Assembly: GCA_937910835.1 (NCBI GenBank)
Contig: CALEMG010000208.1
Span: 1-13,813 of the forward strand
DNA: 13,813 nt
Direction of reading: 5' to 3'
From: an uncultured Alphaproteobacteria bacterium
GTDB taxonomy: Bacteria; Pseudomonadota; Alphaproteobacteria; Sneathiellales; Sneathiellaceae
Shown piece by piece: positions 1-8,719 of the stretch. The translations under genes were made by a program, and so were the position numbers. Numbering within the stretch: the first letter of the stretch is position 1; each line of letters starts with the position of its first letter. The notes beneath the pieces are model-generated. The model worked only from the letters and a program-made list of their open reading frames with translations. It had not been told where the DNA came from and made no database searches.

Positions 1-1
1 T

Positions 2-2674
2 ATTGAAGTGCAAATTATTGGTGACGGTAGTGATTTCGCGCATTTGTGGGAGCGTGAATGCACTATTCAGAGACGCCATCAGAAGGTTGTCGAAATTGCG
101 CCTGCACCGGAACTTAGCGCAAAACTGAGAGAGCATTTGCTCAAGGCGGCCGTGACACTTGCCGAGGCTGGCAACTACCGGAGCTTAGGCACGTTCGAGT
201 TTTTGGTCGACAGGGATAGTGATGATCCGGAGAACGCCTTCGTTTTTATAGAAGCCAATCCCCGATTGCAGGTTGAACATACTGTTACGGAACAGGTGAC
301 GGGTCTCGATCTCGTAAAACTGCAGATCCGGATTGCTGGAGGGCAGAGCCTGTCCGACCTTGGCTTTGATAAACCATCTGACTTGCCGCGTGGATACGCG
401 ATGCAACTTCGAATAAATACTGAAACGATCGGAAAGAATGAGGACGTCAAGCCGTCCATGGGGGAACTCACTGCATTTGAAATTCCGTTCGGGCCGGGTG
501 TCCGGGTTGATACAGCCGGATATGTCGGTTTCCGCTCCAACCCGAGCTTCGACTCTCTTCTAGCAAAACTGATCGCCTATGATCCGTCGCCGAATTACTC
601 CGACGTTGTCTCCCGGGCTTACCGTGCCCTGTGCGAGTTCAGGATCAATGGGATAGAAACAAATATCCCGCTTCTGCAAAATCTTTTGCGGCATCCGGCG
701 TTTCTCAAAAATGATGTCGATACCGGCTTCTTTGAAGCGCATCTGACCGATCTTATGCAAAAAGACGATGAACATCCGACCCGTTACGCCCTGTCGGAGT
801 CCAGAAACGATAATATACAGGCGAAGGAAGAGGTAGCAGCTCCGCCCGGCTTTGCAACCGTTTGCGCTCCCATGCAGGGGACCGTGATCGCAATTAAGGT
901 GGATCAGGGCGAGACAGTTGATGTGAATGAAGAGGTTCTTGTTCTTGAAGCGATGAAAATGGAGCATGTTATTGTTTCGGTCACATCCGGAAGGTTGGAC
1001 AAGCTCCTTGTCGAGATTGGAAGCACCGTTGCGGAAGGGCAGCCCTTGGCATTTGTCGAGCCGCAAGATGTTGAAAGCGAGGATTTGGCGGAGGAAGTTG
1101 AAGTTGATCCCGATTTTATCCGTCCCGATCTTGCAGAGGCCTTGGAGAGACGGTTACGAACGCAGGACGCTGCGCGACCGGAAGCCGTTGCGAGACGCCG
1201 GAAAACGAACCAACGCACCGCGCGTGAGAACATCACTGATTTAACGGACCCTGGCACTTTTGTGGAGTATGGGGGGCTTGCTGTGGCTGCGCGCCAGTCC
1301 CGTAACACGATTGAAGAACTTATCGAGCGGACACCGGCCGATGGGCTGATAGCGGGCGTCGCGCATGTCAATGGCAAGCATTTTCCGCCAGAGAAGGCAC
1401 GCTGCGCAGTAATGTCCTATGACTATACGGTGTTAGCCGGAACTCAAGGTTGGAAAGGCCATGAGAAAACCGATCGGATGCTGGAGGTCGTTCGCCGTCG
1501 GCGGTTGCCGTTGATCTTCTTTACGGAAGGCGGCGGGGGTCGACCTGGCGATACAGACGTGATCAATGCAGGTGGATTAACAACGCCGACCTTTCACAAG
1601 CTTGCGGAACTAAGCGCGCTTGTACCTCTGATTGCGATAAATTCGGGCCGATGCTTTGCCGGAAATGCGGCGGCTTTAGGCTGCTGCGATGTGATCATTG
1701 CTTCCGAATACTCGATTATTCGCATGGGCGGTCCGGCGATGATCGAAGGCGGCGGCCTCGGCATCTATCGTCCGGAGGAGGGCGGCCCGATGTCGGTGCA
1801 GGTTCCGAATGGCGTGGTTGATATCTCTGTTGCAGATGAGGCGGAGGGTGTCGCCGTCGCGAAGAAATATCTATCTTATTTTCAGGGTCCGCTCAAAGAT
1901 TGGGAGTGTGCTGATCAACGCCGCCTTCGTAATGTGGTACCGGAGAACCGCCGCCGGTCCTATGACATGCGCGAAGCCATCGACCTGATGGCTGATACGG
2001 ATACGGTGCTGGAATTACGACGGGAATATGGTGTTGGTATGATCACTTGTCTTGCTCGAATTGAAGGGCGGGCCGTTGGGATCATTGCTAACAATCCAAA
2101 GCATCTCGGCGGTGCAATTGACAGCGAAGCGGCGGACAAAGGCGCGCGGTTTATGCAGGTCCTCGATGCGCATGGCATTCCGGTACTTTTCCTGTGTGAC
2201 ACACCTGGAAATATGGTCGGACCGGAGGCTGAAAAATCCGGCCTTGTACGTCATTGTTGCCGTCTTTTCCTGGTTGGTTCGAACCTTAGCGTACCGTTCT
2301 TTACAGTCGTCTTGCGCAAAGGATATGGCCTCGGAGCGCAGGCCATGGCGGGCGGGGGCTTTCATAATCCGCATTTTCTTGTTTCTTGGCCGACAGGTGA
2401 ATTTGGTGGCATGGGCCTTGAAGGTGCGGTGCGGCTTGGCTACCGGGAAAAGCTGGCCTCAATTGATGATGTGGACGAGCGTGAAGTAACCTTCCAGAAA
2501 TTGGTCGATGAGCTTTATGAAAAAGGAAAGGCCCTGAGTGCGGCATCCCTGTTCGAGATCGATAATGTCATCGATCCGGTGGAAACTCGCCAATGGATTT
2601 CAAGCGCAATAGATACACCCTACGTCAACAACAGGCTGGAAGGAAAGAAGCGCCCCTTTATTGATTCCTGGTGA
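2..2674 (+). CDS. Biotin-dependent acyl-CoA carboxylase, BC-BCCP-CT fusion (5' truncated)
   Basis: This is the C-terminal ~890 residues of a single-chain biotin-dependent carboxylase; the reading frame runs open into the left edge. Numbering from the codon at base 2, residues 1-~250 are the end of the biotin carboxylase ATP-grasp domain: an IQRRHQK motif, then IEANPRLQVEH with the metal and bicarbonate residues E84, N86 and R88. Roughly 200 N-terminal residues should lie upstream. Residues ~288-353 are the biotin carrier domain, with EAMKMEH and biotinyl lysine K319. Residues ~370-890 are a full carboxyltransferase with N- and C-terminal crotonase-fold halves. The enzyme would carboxylate biotin with ATP and bicarbonate and pass CO2 to an acyl-CoA in the cytoplasm. 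Substrate is unknown: the position that is Asp in propionyl-CoA and Ile in acetyl-CoA carboxylases is Gln (Q780) here. The stop overlaps a possible GTG start at 2671 of the next gene, so the two are probably co-transcribed. Confidence 0.93.
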   Translation: MEVQIIGDGSDFAHLWERECTIQRRHQKVVEIAPAPELSAKLREHLLKAAVTLAEAGNYRSLGTFEFLVDRDSDDPENAFVFIEANPRLQVEHTVTEQVTGLDLVKLQIRIAGGQSLSDLGFDKPSDLPRGYAMQLRINTETIGKNEDVKPSMGELTAFEIPFGPGVRVDTAGYVGFRSNPSFDSLLAKLIAYDPSPNYSDVVSRAYRALCEFRINGIETNIPLLQNLLRHPAFLKNDVDTGFFEAHLTDLMQKDDEHPTRYALSESRNDNIQAKEEVAAPPGFATVCAPMQGTVIAIKVDQGETVDVNEEVLVLEAMKMEHVIVSVTSGRLDKLLVEIGSTVAEGQPLAFVEPQDVESEDLAEEVEVDPDFIRPDLAEALERRLRTQDAARPEAVARRRKTNQRTARENITDLTDPGTFVEYGGLAVAARQSRNTIEELIERTPADGLIAGVAHVNGKHFPPEKARCAVMSYDYTVLAGTQGWKGHEKTDRMLEVVRRRRLPLIFFTEGGGGRPGDTDVINAGGLTTPTFHKLAELSALVPLIAINSGRCFAGNAAALGCCDVIIASEYSIIRMGGPAMIEGGGLGIYRPEEGGPMSVQVPNGVVDISVADEAEGVAVAKKYLSYFQGPLKDWECADQRRLRNVVPENRRRSYDMREAIDLMADTDTVLELRREYGVGMITCLARIEGRAVGIIANNPKHLGGAIDSEAADKGARFMQVLDAHGIPVLFLCDTPGNMVGPEAEKSGLVRHCCRLFLVGSNLSVPFFTVVLRKGYGLGAQAMAGGGFHNPHFLVSWPTGEFGGMGLEGAVRLGYREKLASIDDVDEREVTFQKLVDELYEKGKALSAASLFEIDNVIDPVETRQWISSAIDTPYVNNRLEGKKRPFIDSW

Positions 2675-2715
2675 AAAGTGGGCTGCGGCAAATAAAAAAC
2701 GGGAGAGCAGGAGAA

Positions 2716-4332
2716 ATGAGCAAGACTAATATTGATCCGCGTATGGCAACGGCAGAAGCTTGCGTAACCAAGCGACTGATTGACCGTTGGGCGGAGGAAG
2801 CGCCGGAGAAGGTTTATGCTGTCTTTGCCGATGGCAGTGAATGGACCTATCGCGATCTAAAAAAAGCTGTGGTGTGCACCGCCGCCGGTTTGCAGAAACT
2901 TGGGGTAAAGCAGGACGATCATGTCGTCAGCTGGCTACCGAACGGTCCCGATGCCATCCGTGTGTGGTTTGCGTTGAATTATATTGGCGCCGTTTATGTT
3001 CCAATAAATACGGCTTATCGCGGTGGGCTTCTCGCTCATGTTATTGAGAATTCTGACGCAGAATTGATCGTTGCCCATGCTGATTTGGTCGATAGGCTAA
3101 TGGACGTTGATCTTGCAAAGCTGAAAAAGCTTGTCTGTCTCGGCGGTAAGGCAATAGCAGGCGCCGGTCTTGTTGTTTTGTGAGTTGAGGTTCTCTCACC
3201 GGTAATCGAGTTTGGTCTGGCGTCGCTCGAATGGCCCATCCAGCCGTGGGTTGCGCAGTCCATCATCTATACGTCCGGGACGACAGGGCCATCGAAAGGT
3301 GTGCTGTCCACCTATCTTCATCTCTATACCACGGGTGCGGTCATCCCGAGCCTGACGGGAGAAGACCGCTATATGGTCAATCTGCCGCTGTTCCATGTTG
3401 GCGGCACCCTCCCTGCGCATATAATGCTCGCACTTGGAGGATCCATTAGTGTCGTTGATTCCTTCAATACCCAAACCTTTCTGGAAACCGTTCGCCGAAC
3501 GGAGACCACCTTCGTCATTCTCCTAGGGGTAATGGCTCAATTCCTGGCCAAACAGCCAAAAGCGGCGACGGACCGGGACAATCCGCTTAAAACAGTCGTG
3601 CTTGTCCCTTTCGATTTTAATCCGGCGGAGTTTTCCGCTCGGTTCGATGTACGTACTTTGACGCTTTTCAACATGACCGAGATTTCCTGCCCGATTATTT
3701 CGGAGATGGACCCGACCGTCCTGCATAGTGCGGGCAAGGTGCGCCCCGGCATAGAATGCCGGGTGGTTGACGAAAATGATTGCGAAGTGCCTGTCGGGCA
3801 GACCGGTGAGTTGATTGTCCGGTCTGACTGCCCCTGGACGATGAACAAGGGTTATTATAAAAATCCGGAAGCGACGGCGCGCGCATGGCAAAATGGCTGG
3901 TTCCACACCGGCGATGGCTTTCGAGCAGATGAACAGGGAAATTTATACTTTGTTGACCGGATGAAGGATGCCATTAGGCGAAGGGGTGAGAATATTTCGT
4001 CTTATGAGGTCGAGGCGGAAGTGCTCGCGCACCCCGATGTTAATGAATGCGCCGCAATCGCCGTTAAAAGTGAACTCAGCGAGGACGAGGTTATGGTTGT
4101 TATCGCCCCCGTCCCTGGCGCGGAGATCGATCCGGAGGAACTCACCCATTTCCTCGGCCCGCGAATGGCTCATTTCATGATTCCCCGTTATATTCGTGAG
4201 GTGGATGAGTTACCCAAGACCCCGACGCAAAAGGTACGCAAGACGGAGCTGCGGGATCAGGGTGTAACTGAGGATACCTGGGATCGAGATGATGCTGGCG
4301 TTGTTATCAAACGAGAGAAGCTTGGCGCCTAG
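2716..4332 (+). pseudogene. CaiC-like acyl-CoA synthetase interrupted by an in-frame TGA
   Basis: This is a class I adenylate-forming acyl-CoA ligase (acid + ATP + CoA to acyl-CoA) in one continuous frame of about 538 codons, normal length for the family, except for a TGA at codon 156 (3181-3183). Before the stop is the N-terminal domain (residues 1-155). After it the frame continues directly into the P-loop YTSGTTGPSKG (Y185 onward), then NMTEIS, the GWFHTGD motif, DRMKDAIRRRGENIS, and the C-terminal PKTPTQK with catalytic lysine K506. The RGEN/VEAEV region resembles crotonobetaine/carnitine-CoA ligases. ATG 2716 is preferred over GTG 2671 because a purine-rich GGAG precedes it and the family begins there. 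No ATG, GTG or TTG lies in frame between the stop and the P-loop; the first (GTG 3301) leaves the P-loop out, so neither half should work alone. The gene is a recent pseudogene, a readthrough gene or a sequencing error. It follows the carboxylase by 41 bp, so it may have made that enzyme's substrate. Confidence 0.85.
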
Positions 4333-4358
4333 TTGTTCCGGTGGGGCTGTGCTGATTA

Positions 4359-5054
4359 ATGAAGGATGTGTTGGGCTTGGAGAATAACTACACAGGTGAA
4401 AGACGGGCCCAGGTAGATCGGAGGGCGAAATCCGACAGGCAGATGTTACGGGCTGCGATCAGCCTGATTGCTGCGCATGGATCGAAGAACGTGAGCATGG
4501 CGCAAATCGGTATGGCCGCGGGATACAGCAGGGGTCTGCCGTCGGAGCGGTTCGGAACGAAGCTCCGATTGCTTGAAGCTGTCGTCAGCACGACGGAGGC
4601 CTGGTTTGAAAAGCGTCTTCAAAGTGTGTTGGAAGGTAAGATAGGGCTGGACGCGTTGTCCGCGCGCATTATCGCGCATATGGAATCGGTTCGCGATTCT
4701 TCTGAGGCAGCCATCGCTCTTTACCAGCTAATTGTGGAAGCGACCGGTACAGTTGCTGAACTCAAGCCACGGATTACGGAGTTAAATCAGTCCTATGCCA
4801 ATGGCATGATGATTCACCTGGAAGAGGCTCGCGCGAAAGGTGAACTAAAGGAAGGGATAGATATCGACCGCCATGCCCTCTCAATCGTTAGCGCGATGCA
4901 CGGTTTGGCCATACAGGCTCTAATTCGGGACGATGTCGGTAGCCTTGGTCCGGATGTGCGTTACATCGCCACTATCTTTATCTCTACAATCGCAAAAGAT
5001 TCAGAAAATATCGAGGCGATTTTTAAAAGCATTCACAAAGGAGCCGTTGAGTAG
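4359..5054 (+). CDS. TetR/AcrR-family transcriptional regulator
   Basis: The 231-residue protein has a TetR architecture. A charged N-terminal arm (residues 1-25) leads into an N-terminal DNA-binding domain, with a helix-turn-helix at about residues 46-68 (VSMAQIGMAAGYSRG, then a FGTK motif that matches the usual FGSK). A helical ligand-binding and dimerisation domain of ~150 residues follows. Proteins of this type usually repress nearby genes until a small molecule or CoA thioester binds; the ligand here is unknown. It sits 26 bp after the acyl-CoA synthetase and 47 bp before a carboxyltransferase, on the same strand, so it probably controls this carboxylase cluster. I see no clear palindromic operator in the short gaps on either side. 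The start is uncertain: ATG 4359 has a weak ribosome site, and GTG 4368 or TTG 4371 are alternatives that would not affect the HTH. Confidence 0.85.
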   Translation: MKDVLGLENNYTGERRAQVDRRAKSDRQMLRAAISLIAAHGSKNVSMAQIGMAAGYSRGLPSERFGTKLRLLEAVVSTTEAWFEKRLQSVLEGKIGLDALSARIIAHMESVRDSSEAAIALYQLIVEATGTVAELKPRITELNQSYANGMMIHLEEARAKGELKEGIDIDRHALSIVSAMHGLAIQALIRDDVGSLGPDVRYIATIFISTIAKDSENIEAIFKSIHKGAVE

Positions 5055-5101
5055 ATCTGCTGGAAAGCTGATGAAACGGTAAGAGCTAACAAGGACTGAG
5101 T

Positions 5102-6670
5102 ATGAGCAATTCCAAGCAAGATAACGAAATGCGAGCGAGAATAGCGCTGTTGTCCGAGGCGCGTGCAGCGCTGGATGATGCAGCACGGCCTGCAGCAATT
5201 AAGCGTCAGCGCGAGCGTGCGGAGTTCACGGCTCGCGAAAGGGTCAACATACTCTGTGATAATGGAAGCTTTCGCGAACTCGGCGGGCTGGTGCGTGAAA
5301 AAGACGCGAAACCAGGGGAATCACCAGCGGATGGAATGATTATAGGAACAGGTTTGATTGACCATCGGCCTGTCATTGTAGTTGCCCAGGACTTTACCGT
5401 TCAGGGCGGCAGCAGTGGTAAACTTGGAAGTGTGAAGCTTGAGCGGGCCGTGCTGCAGGCGATTCGCGAAGGAACCCCGCTCGTCTTACTGCTGGATGGT
5501 GGCGGGCACCGCATTCAGGACGGGCAGGACAGTCGCCATTTTTCTGCTGCTGCCCCGGTTTTTCACGACCTTGCCCGCCTCTCCGGTTGGGCGCCGATGG
5601 TAGCGGTGATGCTGGGCGCTGGGTTTGCGGGACCGACGAATTACGCTGGAATGGCGGATCTTGTGGTGATGGTGCGCGGGCAATCTACGATGGGGCTTTC
5701 TGGCCCCGCTCTGGTTCGCGCGGGTACTGGGGAAGTCATTGACAAAGAGGCGCTTGGCGGGACGGAAGTCCAGGTGCGTAAAAACGGTCTCGCCGATCTT
5801 GAGGTGGTTGATGAACATGCGGCCTTTGATGCAGTGCGAAGTTTTTTGAGCTACTTACCGTCAAATGCGAGAAAGCCGCTGCCGGTGGCGAGCGCACCGG
5901 CCGAAGATAATGATCGTGGTGAAGCGCTTTTGGACGTCGTACCGGTAAATACACGTAAGGCCTACAATGTACTCAAGGTCATCCAACTCATTGCGGACCC
6001 GGACAGTATTTTCGAAATAAAGCCGACCTATGCCCGAAACTGTGTGACGGCCTTCGCCCGGATGGCGGGGCGGCCGGTCGGCTTTATTGCAAATCAACCA
6101 ATGCATATTGGCGGCATGATTACGTCGCCTGCATGTGACAAGATCGCCCATTTTGTTGCTCTTTGCGACGCATTCGGCCTTCCCTTGATCTACTTGATAG
6201 ATGTGCCTGGTTTCTTTATCGGATCAAGCGCGGAAAAATCGCAGCTTGGCCGTCGCAGCGCCAAACTTATTTTTGAACTCGGCCATGCGACAGTACCGAG
6301 GCTTTCCGTCGTGCTGCGTAAAGGCTATGGCCTTGGTTATTTTGCGATGTGTGGGGGGCGCAGCTTTGATGCCGATGCAGCTCTGGCTTGGCCGACGGCC
6401 GAAATCTGCGCGATGTCGATTGAAGGCTCGGTTGATGTAGTGCATCGAAAGGAGATTGCGACCGCTCGCGATCCGGAGGCTCGGCGGATCGAGCTTATTG
6501 AAGAGATGAGAGTTCGGGTGACGCCGCTTGGTGGTGCGGAAGGCTATGGTCTTGACGATATAATTGATCCGCGAGAAACGCGCCCCCGGCTGATTGAAAT
6601 ACTTGAGAGAGCACCGGCCCGCCGTCAAAATTTAATGCCGCCGAAATTTCGATCAATCACGCCGATCTGA
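5102..6670 (+). CDS. Acyl-CoA carboxyltransferase, stand-alone beta subunit
   Basis: The 522-residue protein is a complete carboxyltransferase of the propionyl/methylmalonyl/acetyl-CoA carboxylase beta family; usual length is 510-540. It has the TARERV entry motif near residue 45, an N-terminal crotonase-fold half with GFAGPTNYAGMAD, and a C-terminal half with the DVPGF loop and RKGYGLG. It would transfer CO2 from carboxybiotin to an acyl-CoA and needs a biotin carboxylase/BCCP partner. The only one visible is the fusion at the left end, which already has its own carboxyltransferase. The residue matching the substrate-selecting Asp/Ile of characterised enzymes is Phe (F414), so acetyl- or propionyl-CoA is not assured. 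A ribosome site (AAGGA, 5091-5095) sits 6 bp before ATG 5102. The GG of the N-terminal oxyanion loop appears as AG, which may be tolerated since backbone amides are used. It lies 47 bp after the TetR gene and ends the acyl-CoA module. Confidence 0.9.
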   Translation: MSNSKQDNEMRARIALLSEARAALDDAARPAAIKRQRERAEFTARERVNILCDNGSFRELGGLVREKDAKPGESPADGMIIGTGLIDHRPVIVVAQDFTVQGGSSGKLGSVKLERAVLQAIREGTPLVLLLDGGGHRIQDGQDSRHFSAAAPVFHDLARLSGWAPMVAVMLGAGFAGPTNYAGMADLVVMVRGQSTMGLSGPALVRAGTGEVIDKEALGGTEVQVRKNGLADLEVVDEHAAFDAVRSFLSYLPSNARKPLPVASAPAEDNDRGEALLDVVPVNTRKAYNVLKVIQLIADPDSIFEIKPTYARNCVTAFARMAGRPVGFIANQPMHIGGMITSPACDKIAHFVALCDAFGLPLIYLIDVPGFFIGSSAEKSQLGRRSAKLIFELGHATVPRLSVVLRKGYGLGYFAMCGGRSFDADAALAWPTAEICAMSIEGSVDVVHRKEIATARDPEARRIELIEEMRVRVTPLGGAEGYGLDDIIDPRETRPRLIEILERAPARRQNLMPPKFRSITPI

Positions 6671-6871
6671 CCGGCAACATTCATTTATGGCCGCCGGCCC
6701 AACTGCAAGAGGCTTTTTAATTTGAAGGAAGGGTGGTTAGATGATGTCCTTGCTTCCTTATCCGCATGCTTCGAAATGGCCCCTTCGTGATCAAGAGGAT
6801 CGGTAAATCCGCATCTTTTTGCTTAAATATTTTTGCATTGCACAATTATTTCGCATGAGCAAAAATATAGG
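6671..6871. other. Intergenic region between the acyl-CoA and nitrate modules
   Basis: This 201-bp gap must end the carboxyltransferase transcript and start nasTS. A short GC hairpin (GGCC 6689-6692 / GGCC 6696-6699) is followed 14 bases later by TTTTT at 6714-6718, too far for a textbook intrinsic terminator. A second inverted repeat, AAGGAAG 6725-6731 with CTTCCTT 6753-6759, has a 21-nt loop and no T tract. The stretch just before nasT is AT-rich (about 6810-6870) and is the likely promoter zone, but I cannot point to clear -35/-10 boxes, and no GG-N10-GC sigma-54 pattern was found. Confidence 0.4.
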
Positions 6872-7468
6872 ATGATTGAAGCTAATCCGTCCGTCCTTGT
6901 GGTCGACGAAAATAAAATCAGAGCGGCTATTATTGAGTCCGGCTTGCGTGAGGCTGGATATAAAAATGTTCATATTGTTGGGGACACATTCGGCCTCGGC
7001 CGTTGTATTGAGCAGATTTCCCCCGATGTGATTGTAATTGACCTTGAAAATCCTAATCGCGATCTTTTGGAAAGCATGTTTCAGCTATCCCGTACGGTGA
7101 AGCGGCCAATTGCCATGTTCGTTGATAAGTCAGACCAGACGTCGATTGAAGCGGCGGTCGATGCGGGGGTGTCGGCTTATATCGTTGATGGCCTGACGAA
7201 AGAGCGGGTGAAGCCAATCCTGGATATGGCTATTAGCCGTTTTAACGCTTTTGCGCGTATGTCGAGGGAGCTTCAGGATGCGCGAGATGAACTTGCGGGG
7301 CGCCGGATTGTCGATAAGGCGAAAGGTATCCTTATGAAAGCGCGGAATATCAGTGAAGACGAAGCCTATCAACTCCTTCGTAAAACCGCGATGAGTCAGA
7401 ACCGGAAGATATCCGAAATAGCGCAAAGCCTCGTCACGGCGGAAAATCTGATAAATGATAAAAGATAA
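6872..7468 (+). CDS. nasT: NasT-type ANTAR-domain antiterminator
   Basis: The 198-residue protein is a two-domain AmiR/NasT regulator. Residues 1-~125 form a receiver-like domain with an acidic pair at D12/E13 and an aspartate at D57 in the strand DVIVIDL, where true receivers are phosphorylated. The conserved receiver lysine region reads YIVDGL, so regulation by a kinase is doubtful. Residues ~137-193 are an ANTAR RNA-binding domain (RIVDKAKGILM, SEDEAYQLLRKTAM, ISEIAQSLV). In characterised systems NasT binds a two-hairpin leader RNA and prevents transcription termination of nitrate-assimilation genes, and NasS holds it inactive until nitrate or nitrite is present. A matching leader lies upstream of nrtA (8894-8977). 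ATG 6872 is chosen because related proteins begin shortly before the VLVVDEN strand; TTG 6833 would add 13 residues. The ribosome site is weak. nasS follows by 14 bp, a reversal of the commoner nasS-nasT order. Confidence 0.93.
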   Translation: MIEANPSVLVVDENKIRAAIIESGLREAGYKNVHIVGDTFGLGRCIEQISPDVIVIDLENPNRDLLESMFQLSRTVKRPIAMFVDKSDQTSIEAAVDAGVSAYIVDGLTKERVKPILDMAISRFNAFARMSRELQDARDELAGRRIVDKAKGILMKARNISEDEAYQLLRKTAMSQNRKISEIAQSLVTAENLINDKR

Positions 7469-7482
7469 CGAGAGGCAAAGAG

Positions 7483-8715
7483 ATGTTTAAGGTGAGGGCC
7501 GGCTTCATACCTCTGACGGATTCAGCATTGCTGATTGCGGCTCTTGAAAAGGGCTTCGCAAAGGAAGTGGATATAGATCTGGAGCTTGTGCGTGAGTTCT
7601 CATGGGCTAACATCCGCGACAGAATGGCGGTGGGGCATTTTGACGTGGCCCATATGCTGGCGCCGATGCCAGTCGCTGCGGCTATCGGCCTCTCTCCCGT
7701 TCCTGTCGAAATCCTTGCGCCAATGGCACTTGGATTGGGCGGCAATGCTGTAACCGTCTCGACATCCCTTTATAAACTCATACAGGAGCAGGGGTATAGC
7801 GGTTCGCTCGATCCGGCCGAAGCGGGTAGATCCCTCGCTCTTCTGATCGAAAAACGCCGCACAGACAATTTGCCGGATTTGGTGTTTGGTGTTGTTCATC
7901 CTTATTCGTGCCACAACTATGATCTGCGCTATTGGCTTGCGGCTTGCGGGATTGATCCAGAAAAGGACTTGCAAATCGTTGTTTTGCCGCCGTCCTTGAT
8001 GCCGGATGCGCTATCTGTCGGTAATATTGATGGGTATTGCGTTGGTGAACCTTGGAACTCTGCCTCTGTCGCCGCTGGAACCGGCGCCATACTGACAACG
8101 AAATCCAGGCTTTGGCAATCCAGCCCTGAGAAAGTTCTCGGTGTAACAAAGCGGTTAGCACTAGCAAACCCGGATATTCTCGACAGCATAATCTGCGGCC
8201 TTACAAATGCGGCTAAATGGTGCGGTGACCCGGCGAACCACGGTGAACTTGCGGACATTCTAGCCAGACCCAATTATCTGGACCAGCCAGCTGATATACT
8301 CCTGCCAGCGTTATCTGGCGACATTGCAATTATGGGTAAGCAATCTCTCCATGACGTAGATTTTTTTATGCCGTTTGATCGTGCTGCTAACTTTCCTTGG
8401 AGGAGTCACGCCCTCTGGTATTATAGCCAGATGGTGCGATGGGGGCAGACAGCCTTCAATGCCAAGAATGTCGAATGGGCCGCGGCAAGTTTTGCGCCTG
8501 ATATCTACCGTCGTGCGGCCGCAAAGATGCAGATCGCGGTTCCGGCGGCAAATGCGAAGGTTGAAGGCGCACTTATTGCGTCAACGGCTGTCGGCGCGGG
8601 CAACAATGCACTGTATCTCGGACCCGATGGTTTCTTTGATGGCGCTTTGTTTGATCCTGAAAAGTTGGAAGACTACATTGCGTCCCAAAAAAATGAGCGA
8701 ATGACGAAAGTTTAA
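7483..8715 (+). CDS. nasS: NasS nitrate/nitrite sensor (cytoplasmic NrtA-like protein)
   Basis: The 410-residue protein is homologous over its length to the NrtA/CmpA solute-binding family but begins directly at the first beta strand (FKVRAGFIPLTDSA) with no signal peptide. That is the hallmark of NasS. NasS binds nitrate or nitrite in the cytoplasm and controls NasT by forming a complex that breaks when ligand binds. Candidate ligand residues, placed by alignment with NrtA, are W41, H144 (in CHNYDLRYWLA) and K217 (in PEKVLGV). A GYCVGEPWN motif is shared with the NrtA encoded downstream, and the two genes clearly share ancestry. The purine-rich GAGAGG/AAAGAG upstream of ATG 7483 serves as ribosome site. 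nasT ends 14 bp before it, so the two are one transcription unit, closed by the terminator at 8720-8744. The alternative reading, a transporter binding protein, is unlikely without an export signal. Confidence 0.92.
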   Translation: MFKVRAGFIPLTDSALLIAALEKGFAKEVDIDLELVREFSWANIRDRMAVGHFDVAHMLAPMPVAAAIGLSPVPVEILAPMALGLGGNAVTVSTSLYKLIQEQGYSGSLDPAEAGRSLALLIEKRRTDNLPDLVFGVVHPYSCHNYDLRYWLAACGIDPEKDLQIVVLPPSLMPDALSVGNIDGYCVGEPWNSASVAAGTGAILTTKSRLWQSSPEKVLGVTKRLALANPDILDSIICGLTNAAKWCGDPANHGELADILARPNYLDQPADILLPALSGDIAIMGKQSLHDVDFFMPFDRAANFPWRSHALWYYSQMVRWGQTAFNAKNVEWAAASFAPDIYRRAAAKMQIAVPAANAKVEGALIASTAVGAGNNALYLGPDGFFDGALFDPEKLEDYIASQKNERMTKV

Positions 8716-8719
8716 GCTC

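Noticed and set aside
3180..3199. Selenocysteine or programmed readthrough at the TGA: a weak 5-bp stem (GTGAG 3180-3184 / CTCAC 3195-3199) includes the stop.
   Set aside because: A bacterial SECIS is expected a few bases downstream of the TGA, not across it. Acyl-CoA synthetases are not selenoproteins, and the site is not catalytic.
3301..4332. An independent second gene starting at GTG 3301.
   Set aside because: It is in the same frame as the upstream fragment and lacks the P-loop, which lies between the stop and this start. It is the remainder of one synthetase gene.
6689..6718. Intrinsic terminator after the stand-alone carboxyltransferase.
   Set aside because: The GGCC-GCC-GGCC hairpin is 14 bases away from the T run, so the geometry is wrong. 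It was left as a description of the intergenic region only.
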